DNA from: RGIG2945 sp045540355 | GTDB taxonomy: Bacteria; Bacillota; Clostridia; Oscillospirales; Acutalibacteraceae | NCBI GenBank assembly: GCA_045540355.1 | Contig: JAZQHB010000057.1 | Span: 124,001-188,000, forward strand | Length of the DNA stretch: 64,000 nt | Reading direction: 5' to 3' | In this document: positions 15,847-22,739 of the stretch, piece after piece | How the letters are laid out: each line of letters opens with the position of its first letter | Position numbering within the stretch: position 1 is the stretch's first letter | Position numbers and translations under genes: made by a program | Notes under the pieces: generated by a model | Told to the model about the DNA's origin: nothing | Databases searched by the model: none | Seen by the model: the letters and a program-made list of their open reading frames with translations, nothing else

Positions 15847-16854
15847 TTAATTTTCGCTGATAGCATTAAGAATCTTTCTTACATTCTTTGTTAAATCGTC
15901 AAACTGTTCGGGAGTGAGTGACTGTGCACCGTCGCAGAGTGCTTTTGCAGGATTGTTATGAACTTCAATCATAAGTCCGTCCGCACCGCAAGCTGCTGCT
16001 GCCATAGCCATGGGCTTTACAAGTCTTGACATACCGCCCGCATGGCTTGGGTCGATGATTACGGGGAGATGCGATAATTCTTTAAGTACAGTAACAGCCT
16101 GAATATCAAGTGTGTTTCTTGTGTATGTTTCAAATGTGCGGATACCTCTTTCACAGAGGATGATGTTCTCGTTACCGCCGGACATAATGTATTCAGCACT
16201 CATAAGGAGTTCCTTGTATGTATTTGCAAGACCTCTCTTCAAAAGGATGGGCTTGTTTGTGCGACCAAGTTCTTTGAGCATATCAAAGTTCTGCATATTT
16301 CTTGCACCGACCTGAATTACATCAACTTCTTCAAACAAGTCAAGATGTGCAGCACTCATAATTTCTGTTACTATAGGCATACCGGTAACTTTTTTAGCTT
16401 CAAGCAGAATTTCAATACCCTCTGCTTTGAGACCCTGGAAATCATAAGGAGAGGTACGAGGCTTGAAAGCACCGCCTCTGAGGAAATTAGCGCCTGATTT
16501 GTGAACGCCTTTTGCGATTTCAAGAACCTGGTCGTGACTTTCAACCGAACAGGGACCTGCAATAAACTGGAAGTTGCCGCCGCCGATTTTATGTCCTGCG
16601 ATGTCAATAACCGTGTCCTCAGGGTGGAATTTACGGTTAGCATTTTTAAAAGGTTCGCTTACTCGCATAACGCTTTCAACAATTTCAAGACCTTCAAGTA
16701 ACTGCTCATCAATTGATGCAGTATCACCGATAAGACCTAAAACCTTGGAAAATTCACCCTCTGAAATGTGAACACCGACTTTTTGTGTTTCGAGCCATTC
16801 GATAAGATTTTCAACTTGAGCTTTCGGGCTTTCTTTCTTCAATACAACAATCAT
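15847..16854 (-). CDS. aroF: 3-deoxy-7-phosphoheptulonate (DAHP) synthase, type I-beta with N-terminal regulatory domain
   Basis: The 335-residue enzyme condenses PEP and erythrose-4-P, the entry step. Residues 1 to about 70 form the ferredoxin-like/ACT-type regulatory domain found in Thermotoga-type DAHP synthases. The barrel follows, with FIAGPCSVES near 92, RGGAFKPRTSPYDFQG near 118, PILLKRGL near 200 and IIDPSHAGG near 265. The ATG at 16854 is chosen because AGGAGG lies eight bases upstream and homologues begin at this point; the open frame runs upstream only because it crosses the leader. It is the first structural gene behind the Phe/Tyr attenuator. Confidence 0.95.
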   Translation of the reverse strand: MIVVLKKESPKAQVENLIEWLETQKVGVHISEGEFSKVLGLIGDTASIDEQLLEGLEIVESVMRVSEPFKNANRKFHPEDTVIDIAGHKIGGGNFQFIAGPCSVESHDQVLEIAKGVHKSGANFLRGGAFKPRTSPYDFQGLKAEGIEILLEAKKVTGMPIVTEIMSAAHLDLFEEVDVIQVGARNMQNFDMLKELGRTNKPILLKRGLANTYKELLMSAEYIMSGGNENIILCERGIRTFETYTRNTLDIQAVTVLKELSHLPVIIDPSHAGGMSRLVKPMAMAAAACGADGLMIEVHNNPAKALCDGAQSLTPEQFDDLTKNVRKILNAISEN

Positions 16855-16867
16855 TTTTCGTTCCTCC

Positions 16868-16916
16868 TGAAAATGAAAATAAAAGGTTCCGCGGTGAGTT
16901 ATCTCACTGCGGAACC
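16868..16916 (-). terminator. Attenuator terminator in the aroF leader
   Basis: On the minus strand GGTTCCGCAGTGAG (16916-16903) pairs with CTCACCGCGGAACC (16898-16885) across a four-base loop ATAA: 14 base pairs with one A-C mismatch. It is followed directly by TTTTATTTTCATTTT, and then by the aroF ribosome site. A terminator placed between a promoter and its first gene is expected only in an attenuated operon. Confidence 0.9.
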
Positions 16917-17019
16917 CATTGATTACAAAAATAAAATTTATGTGTTCATTTAATTGCAGCAAAGCTAACTCTTACATTATTCTTAAAAATAAAGTAAAAG
17001 TAAAAATAAAAAGCTGCAA
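16896..17019 (-). promoter_or_regulatory. Alternative leader pairings 1:2 and 2:3 of the aroF attenuator
   Basis: Segment 1 (17019-17013, TTGCAGC, leader codons 6-8) is exactly complementary to GCTGCAA in segment 2 (16960-16954). Segment 2 (16971-16956, beginning GAGTTA and ending CTGC) can instead pair with segment 3 (16910-16896, GCAG to TAACTC). That gives GAGTTA/TAACTC, CT/AG and CTGC/GCAG blocks, about 12 pairs. The 2:3 pairing consumes the 5' arm and loop of the terminator. A ribosome held on the Phe/Tyr codons 9-17 would cover segment 1, free segment 2 and let 2:3 form, so transcription continues. Pairings are seen in sequence; the mechanism is inferred. Confidence 0.75.
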
Positions 17020-17035
17020 ATAAAAATACGAACAT
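16946..17035 (-). CDS. Phe/Tyr-rich leader peptide of the aromatic operon attenuator
   Basis: A 29-codon open frame starts with ATG at 17035 and ends with TGA at 16946. The peptide begins MFVFLFAAFYFYFYFIFK; nine of 29 residues are Phe and three are Tyr, with no Trp. A good ribosome site (AGAGGAAG, complement of 17043-17050) lies seven bases before the ATG. The frame lies about 25 bases inside the transcript of a strong promoter and ends 29 bases before the terminator hairpin. This composition matches regulatory leader peptides such as those of enterobacterial pheA and pheST. Here it would sense charged tRNA-Phe, and perhaps tRNA-Tyr, for the aroF-to-aroQ operon. Confidence 0.88.
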   Translation of the reverse strand: MFVFLFAAFYFYFYFIFKNNVRVSFAAIK

Positions 17036-17066
17036 TGATATACTTCCTCTGAAAAACTTTTTTTAT

Positions 17067-17095
17067 ATTATAGCACCGCAAAAAAATGATGTCAA
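17067..17095 (-). promoter_or_regulatory. Strong sigma-A promoter of the aromatic operon
   Basis: On the minus strand TTGACA (17095-17090) and TATAAT (17072-17067) are both consensus and 17 bases apart. The transcript should start near 17060, giving a leader of about 205 bases before aroF. Such an ideal promoter is expected where control is exerted afterwards by attenuation. Confidence 0.9.
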
Positions 17096-17183
17096 GAGAA
17101 TTTTTTAAAATTTTTTATTTGCATATTTCTACTTTGTAAAGTGAATAATTAAGTTAAAAGCAATATGAAAAGGATGAACGATT

Positions 17184-18518
17184 ATGAAAAAATTAGCTTC
17201 AATATTTATGGCGATAACTCTGATGATTGTCAGTCTTACCGCCTGCAACAGTCGTGATGACGGAAAAACTGTTATAAGGTATCTCAATTTTAAACCTGAA
17301 ATAGCAGCAGCTTATGAAAAAATAGCGACGGCTTACGAGAAAGAAAAGGGTATTCGTGTTGTGATAGATACGGCAGCAAACAACACCTACGAACAAACCC
17401 TGACCGCAAAAATGTCAACTGCAGAGGCTCCGACCTTGTTCCAGATAAACGGACCGAAAGGATACGCAAACTGGAAGGATTACTGTGCGGATTTGACGGA
17501 TACGGATTTATATAACCACTTGACAGATAAAGGTCTTGCGATAAAATCAGACGGCAAGGTTTACGGTATTCCTTATGTAGTTGAGGGTTACGGAATTATA
17601 TATAATGCTGAAATTACCGATAAATACTTTGCATTACCTGAAAAGGCTGCTGATGTGAATTCTATGGAAGAAATAGACAACTTCCAAAAGCTCAAAGCGG
17701 TAGTTGAAGATATGCAGAAGAATAAAGAAAAACTTGGTATCGACGGAGTTTTTGCATCAACCTCATTGAAGTCGGGCGAAGATTGGCGTTGGCAGACACA
17801 TCTTGCAAACCTGCCGATTTATTACGAGTTCACAAAGAACAAAACCGACCTAACATCAGATGTAACAAAGAAAATAAACTTTGATTTTTCAAAGAATTTC
17901 AAGAATATATTTGATTTATATATAAACAACTCAACAGTATCACCAAAACAGTTAGGAACAAAAATCGTTGAAGATTCAATGGCTGAATTTGCACTCGGAA
18001 AATGTGCTATGGTGCAAAACGGTAACTGGGCATGGGCACAGATCAGCGATGTTGAGGGCAATAAGGTAAAAAGTGAAAATATCAAATACCTGCCGATATA
18101 CACAGGTGTTCAGGGCGAAGAAAAGCAGGGGCTTTGCATAGGTACGGAAAATTATATCTGTGTAAATTCCAAGGCGAGTGCCGAGGAACAGGAAGCGGCA
18201 AAGGATTTTATTTATTGGATGTATTCAAGCGACAGCGGCAAAAAAATGGTGACAGAGGAATTAGGATTCATTGCACCGTTTGATACTTTTACCGACGACG
18301 AAAAACCCGATGATCCCTTGGCACAGGAAATTCTCAGATGGATGGAAAAAGAAGATACCGCATCAATCCCGTGGAACTTCACGATTTTCCCGAGTCAGAA
18401 TTTCAAAGAAGAATTCGGTTCAGCACTTTTGCAGTATGCACAGGGTACAAAGGATTGGGCATTTGTTGAAAAAACCGTAGTAGATAAATGGGCAAGTGAG
18501 AGCGAAGCTGCACAATAA
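17184..18518 (+). CDS. Sugar ABC transporter substrate-binding lipoprotein (probable maltodextrin)
   Basis: The 444-residue protein has a lipoprotein signal with lipobox LTAC (lipidated C21) and belongs to the family 1 solute-binding proteins (MalE/CUT1). It shows the usual VVIDTAANNTYEQTLTAKMSTAEAPTLFQINGPKGY segment in several parts and the hinge region GIPYVVEGYGIIYN near residue 117. It captures the sugar outside the membrane for the two permeases that follow. Maltodextrin is inferred from the downstream 4-alpha-glucanotransferase and phosphorylase. The ATG has AAAAGGA upstream. The promoter in front is not clear; TTGCAT at 17119-17124 is a weak candidate -35. Confidence 0.87.
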   Translation: MKKLASIFMAITLMIVSLTACNSRDDGKTVIRYLNFKPEIAAAYEKIATAYEKEKGIRVVIDTAANNTYEQTLTAKMSTAEAPTLFQINGPKGYANWKDYCADLTDTDLYNHLTDKGLAIKSDGKVYGIPYVVEGYGIIYNAEITDKYFALPEKAADVNSMEEIDNFQKLKAVVEDMQKNKEKLGIDGVFASTSLKSGEDWRWQTHLANLPIYYEFTKNKTDLTSDVTKKINFDFSKNFKNIFDLYINNSTVSPKQLGTKIVEDSMAEFALGKCAMVQNGNWAWAQISDVEGNKVKSENIKYLPIYTGVQGEEKQGLCIGTENYICVNSKASAEEQEAAKDFIYWMYSSDSGKKMVTEELGFIAPFDTFTDDEKPDDPLAQEILRWMEKEDTASIPWNFTIFPSQNFKEEFGSALLQYAQGTKDWAFVEKTVVDKWASESEAAQ

Positions 18519-18539
18519 AAAAAGAAAGGGGGCTGTAAA

Positions 18540-19385
18540 ATGCATAAGACTTTAAGGAAATATTCACCGATATTTGTACTTCCGACGGGAGTAGCATTTG
18601 CAATCTCCTTTCTTATTCCTTTTGTAATGGGCATATATCTGTCGTTTACAAAGTTTACAACGGTAACAAACAGCGAATGGGTAGGTTTATCGAATTATAT
18701 CAGAGCTTTTACAGCAGACGAAAACTTTGTGAATGCTTTGAAGTTTACTCTTAAATTCACCGTTGTATCTGTTATTACAGTCAATGTGTTTGCTTTCATA
18801 CTTGCACTTTTGCTTACAAAGTCAATCAAGGGCACAAACTTATTCAGAACAGTATTTTTTATGCCGAATCTGATAGGCGGTATAGTCTTGGGTTATATCT
18901 GGAACTTACTCATAAACGGTGTTTTAGCGTATTTCGGAGTCGATATAACTTATGCCGCAAAGTACGGCTTCTGGGGACTTGTGATACTGATGAACTGGCA
19001 GTTAATCGGATATATGATGGTAATTTATATCGCCGGTCTGCAGAATATCCCGCATGATTTGAAAGAAGCGGCGGCAATAGACGGTGCAACAAACAGGCAG
19101 ACGCTTTTTAAAATAACAATTCCCATGGTAATGCCGTCAATTACAATATGCACCTTCCTGACACTCACCAATTCTTTCAAGCTTTTTGACCAGAATTTAG
19201 CCTTGACTGCAGGTGCACCGGCAAAGGAAACACAGATGTTGGCACTCGATATTTTTAACACATTTTACGGCAGAACAGGCTGGCAGGGTGTAGGTCAGGC
19301 AAAGGCGGTAATATTCTTCATATTAGTGGCACTTATTGCATTTATTCAATTAAAGCTTACAGGTCGCAGGGAGGTTGAAGGCTGA
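18540..19385 (+). CDS. Sugar ABC transporter permease, MalF type
   Basis: The 281-residue membrane protein has six predicted transmembrane helices (first at about residues 12-34). It carries the cytoplasmic EAA loop LKEAAAIDGATNRQTLFKITIPM near residue 185 (split here only by reading), which docks on the ATPase. It is the short MalF form without the large periplasmic insert, as usual for Firmicutes. AAAGGGGG precedes the ATG. Its stop overlaps the next start by one base. It forms a heterodimer with the MalG-type partner. Confidence 0.9.
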   Translation: MHKTLRKYSPIFVLPTGVAFAISFLIPFVMGIYLSFTKFTTVTNSEWVGLSNYIRAFTADENFVNALKFTLKFTVVSVITVNVFAFILALLLTKSIKGTNLFRTVFFMPNLIGGIVLGYIWNLLINGVLAYFGVDITYAAKYGFWGLVILMNWQLIGYMMVIYIAGLQNIPHDLKEAAAIDGATNRQTLFKITIPMVMPSITICTFLTLTNSFKLFDQNLALTAGAPAKETQMLALDIFNTFYGRTGWQGVGQAKAVIFFILVALIAFIQLKLTGRREVEG

Positions 19386-20221
19386 TGAGAAAATCACGGA
19401 TATCGTCAATACTGACCCCTACGGTGCTGTCAATACTTGCAGTTTTATTTGTAATTCCGATATTACTCGTTTTTATGAATTCCTTTAAATCCAAGTTTCA
19501 TATAATCGGAACTCCGTTTGAATTACCGAACGAAGAAACCTTTGCGGGACTTTCAAATTATATAAAGGGATTAAGCACATCGGGTTTTTTCGAAGCATTT
19601 CTGAGATCGGTTTTTATAACGGTTGGCTCAGTAATACTGATAGTTGTATGCACATCTATGACAGCGTGGTATATAACGAGGGTAAAATCAGGTTTTACAA
19701 AACTGCTTTATTATCTTTTTGTTTTCAGTATGGTAGTGCCGTTTCAGATGGTGATGTATACGATGACATACACCGTTACAAGCTTAAATCTTGACAATCC
19801 CGTAGGTATAATTTTTGTATATCTCGGTTTTGGTGCGGGACTGTCGGTTTTTATGCTGAGCGGCTTTGTAAAAAGCGTACCGACAGAAATCGAAGAAGCG
19901 GCAATGATTGATGGTTGCACACCCTTGCAGACATTTTTCAGAGTAGTTTTTCCGATATTGAAACCGACGGCGATAACGGTTGCAATACTCAATGCAATGT
20001 GGATATGGAATGACTATCTTCTGCCGTATCTCATTTTAGGTACAGGACAGAAAACCGTACCCGTTGCGATACAGATATCAATGCAGGGTGCCTACGGTTC
20101 TGTTGATTGGGGCGGCTTTATGGCGATGCTTGTACTGGCGATTATACCGATAATTGTATTCTATCTCACCTCGCAGAAATATATTATTAAGGGAGTTGTT
20201 GCGGGTGCGGTCAAGGGATAA
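19385..20221 (+). CDS. Sugar ABC transporter permease, MalG type
   Basis: The 278-residue partner permease has six hydrophobic helices (first at about 11-32) and an EAA loop EIEEAAMIDGCTPLQTFF near residue 168. The C-terminal segment FYLTSQKYIIKGVVAGAVKG is typical of CUT1 MalG proteins. It lies directly between malF and the ATPase gene, so all transporter parts are in one transcript. Confidence 0.9.
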   Translation: MRKSRISSILTPTVLSILAVLFVIPILLVFMNSFKSKFHIIGTPFELPNEETFAGLSNYIKGLSTSGFFEAFLRSVFITVGSVILIVVCTSMTAWYITRVKSGFTKLLYYLFVFSMVVPFQMVMYTMTYTVTSLNLDNPVGIIFVYLGFGAGLSVFMLSGFVKSVPTEIEEAAMIDGCTPLQTFFRVVFPILKPTAITVAILNAMWIWNDYLLPYLILGTGQKTVPVAIQISMQGAYGSVDWGGFMAMLVLAIIPIIVFYLTSQKYIIKGVVAGAVKG

Positions 20222-20235
20222 GAGGAGTGAATTTT

Positions 20236-21330
20236 ATGGCAACAATAACCTTTAAAAATGTTGTGAAAACTTATGAAGACGGCGTGACGGTAATACCTGA
20301 CCTCAATCTTGAAATCAAGGACAAGGAGTTTATTATTCTGGTCGGTCCGTCAGGCTGCGGAAAATCCACCACGCTGAGAATGATTGCGGGTCTTGAAGAG
20401 GTGTCGAAAGGTGAGCTTTATATAGGCGACAGACTTGTGAATAAAGTTGCACCAAAAGACAGAGATATTGCAATGGTATTCCAAAGCTACGCACTTTACC
20501 CTCACATGACCGTTTATAAGAATATGGCATTCGGACTGACGCTCAGGAAAGTGCCGAAAAAGGTTATTGATGAAAAGGTCCGTGCGGCGGCAAAGATACT
20601 TGATATTGAAAAATATCTGAACAGAAAACCCAGAGCGTTATCAGGCGGACAGAGGCAGAGAGTTGCACTCGGCAGAGCAATGGTGCGTGACCCCGCGGTA
20701 TTTTTACTTGATGAGCCGTTATCAAACCTTGATGCAAAATTAAGAACAGAGATGCGAAGTCAGATAACAGAGCTTCATCAAAGATTACAGACTACCTTTG
20801 TTTATGTCACACACGACCAGACTGAAGCAATGACAATGGCGGACAGAATAGTGGTTATGAAAGACGGGATAATCAATCAGATTGACACTCCGCAGGAGCT
20901 TTACAATCACCCCTGTAATGTATTTGTGGCAAGCTTCATAGGCTCACCGCAGATGAATTTTATTGAAGGAAGATTGAAGAAAAGCTCAAAGGGTTACTTT
21001 GTTAAAATCGGCGGTTGTGACATAGCCTTACCCAAAAGAATGAAGCCTGAAAAACATGAGGAAGAAAAGGTTATAGTCGGAATAAGACCTGAGGATTTGA
21101 GTATTTGCAAATCGGACAGCAAAGACGAAAACACTATTGAGGTCAAAGTCGACCTTGCCGAAATGATGGGGTCGGAGATATATGTTTATTCAAAATTTGA
21201 GGAAAAGAAAGTAATCGCAAGAGTTGATTCTTCCGAGAAAATCCAAAACGGAGAAAGAATCAGACTGTTGCTCAATACAGAAAAACTGCATATATTTGAT
21301 TCGCAAACGGAGGAATTGATTTGTGACTGA
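20236..21330 (+). CDS. Sugar ABC transporter ATP-binding protein (MalK/MsmX/UgpC family)
   Basis: This 364-residue ATPase has Walker A GPSGCGKST (37-45), Q-loop FQSYALYPHMTV near 85, signature LSGGQRQRVALGRA near 135, Walker B VFLLDEPLSNLD near 155 and the H-loop VTHDQTEAM near 190. A C-terminal TOBE/OB regulatory domain follows (about 240-364). ATG 20236 is favoured over GTG 20227 because the latter is part of the GGAGTG ribosome site. Many Firmicutes share one MsmX among several importers; here the ATPase is encoded inside its own transporter operon. Confidence 0.92.
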   Translation: MATITFKNVVKTYEDGVTVIPDLNLEIKDKEFIILVGPSGCGKSTTLRMIAGLEEVSKGELYIGDRLVNKVAPKDRDIAMVFQSYALYPHMTVYKNMAFGLTLRKVPKKVIDEKVRAAAKILDIEKYLNRKPRALSGGQRQRVALGRAMVRDPAVFLLDEPLSNLDAKLRTEMRSQITELHQRLQTTFVYVTHDQTEAMTMADRIVVMKDGIINQIDTPQELYNHPCNVFVASFIGSPQMNFIEGRLKKSSKGYFVKIGGCDIALPKRMKPEKHEEEKVIVGIRPEDLSICKSDSKDENTIEVKVDLAEMMGSEIYVYSKFEEKKVIARVDSSEKIQNGERIRLLLNTEKLHIFDSQTEELICD

Positions 21331-22729
21331 TTCAAGAGCCTCAGGAGTGCTTATGCATATATCGTCATTACCGGGCAGATTCGGCATAGGTACTTTGGGA
21401 GAAGAAGCATACAATTTTGTGGATTTTTTAAAAAATGCAGGACAGAAATACTGGCAGATATTACCGATAGGGCCGACGGGATTCGGTGATTCACCGTATC
21501 AGAGTTTTTCAAGCTTTGCAGGTAATCCGTACTTTATAGATTTTGATTTATTGCAGAAAGACGGCTATCTCAAAAAAAGTGACTACGAGGATATTATATG
21601 GTGCAAAAAGGAAAACGAAGTTGATTACGGCTTGCTTTATGAAAACAGATATCCTGTTTTTAAAAAACTGTTTAAAAATTTTACCGGGAAGATACCGAAA
21701 GATTTTAATGATTTTAAAAACAGCAATCCGTGGGTAAAGTCTTATGCCGAGTTTATGGTGAAGCAGAACTGCTTCGGTGAAAAATTCGAAAACGAAAAAA
21801 GTCTTTATGAAATGCTTCAGTATTTCTTTTTCAAACAGTGGAATGAACTGCACAAATATGCAAATGAAAACGGGATAAAAATAATCGGTGATATACCTAT
21901 TTATGCGGCACAGAACAGTGCTGATGTTGAAGCTGAGCCCGAGCAGTTTTTGCTTGACAAAAACTTAAAACCGATAAATGTTGCGGGTTGTCCGCCTGAT
22001 GATTTTTCCGAAGACGGACAGCTGTGGGGTAATCCGCTTTATGACTGGGAGTATATGAAAAATACGGGTTATGAATGGTGGCTGAGAAGAATCAGGCATT
22101 GTGAAAATTTGTTTGACATGGTCAGGATAGACCACTTCAGAGCGTTCGATTCGTATTACTCTATTGACGGCGAAGCGGAAGATGCAAAAAAAGGCGAGTG
22201 GTGCAAAGGACCCGGAATGGATTTTTTCGATGAGGTCAAAAAGCATACCAATATACCGATAATTGCAGAAGACCTCGGCTTTCTAACACTTGATGTAAAA
22301 GCACTTCTGAAACAATGCGGTTATCCGGGCATGAAAGTTTTGCAGTTTGCTTTTGATTCAAGAGAGGACAATGACTATCTTCCGCACAACTACGAAAAAA
22401 ACTGCGTTGTATATACCGGCACACATGATAATAATACGATACTCGGCTGGTTTGAAGAAGCAAGTGAAGCAGAAGTGAAAGAAGCGGTTGATTATCTTCG
22501 TCTTACAAAATCGGAGGGCTATAACTGGGGCATGATGAATTGTGCCTTAGCATCTGTTGCAGATACGGTGATTTTAACTATGCAGGATTTGCTTTCAAAG
22601 AAGTCAGAGGCAAGAATGAACACGCCGTCAACTGTCGGCGACAACTGGAAATGGCGTGCAGAAAAAGATGAAATAACCGAGAGTATAGCTGAAAAGCTCA
22701 AAAAACGGACAAAAATATACGGGCGATAG
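21323..22729 (+). CDS. malQ: 4-alpha-glucanotransferase (GH77)
   Basis: The 468-residue amylomaltase moves glucan chains between maltodextrins. GH77 landmarks: RASGVLMHISSLPGRFGIGTLG at the N-terminus, nucleophile D270 in VRIDHFRAF, acid/base E316 in IIAEDLGFL, and GTHDNNTILGW near 370. The GTG start at 21323 is required to keep the conserved N-terminus and has GGAGG at 21307-21311. It is a compact form lacking the N-terminal extension of E. coli MalQ. It overlaps the ATPase gene by eight bases and works with the phosphorylase next door. Confidence 0.92.
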   Translation: MTDSRASGVLMHISSLPGRFGIGTLGEEAYNFVDFLKNAGQKYWQILPIGPTGFGDSPYQSFSSFAGNPYFIDFDLLQKDGYLKKSDYEDIIWCKKENEVDYGLLYENRYPVFKKLFKNFTGKIPKDFNDFKNSNPWVKSYAEFMVKQNCFGEKFENEKSLYEMLQYFFFKQWNELHKYANENGIKIIGDIPIYAAQNSADVEAEPEQFLLDKNLKPINVAGCPPDDFSEDGQLWGNPLYDWEYMKNTGYEWWLRRIRHCENLFDMVRIDHFRAFDSYYSIDGEAEDAKKGEWCKGPGMDFFDEVKKHTNIPIIAEDLGFLTLDVKALLKQCGYPGMKVLQFAFDSREDNDYLPHNYEKNCVVYTGTHDNNTILGWFEEASEAEVKEAVDYLRLTKSEGYNWGMMNCALASVADTVILTMQDLLSKKSEARMNTPSTVGDNWKWRAEKDEITESIAEKLKKRTKIYGR

Positions 22730-22739
22730 GGGAATTAAA

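Noticed and set aside
16861..17060. T-box riboswitch in the aroF leader
   Set aside because: The terminator region has an ACC-rich stem that recalls a T-box, but the core AGGGUGG/ACCGCG antiterminator sequence and a specifier stem are absent, while a leader peptide with a ribosome site is present.
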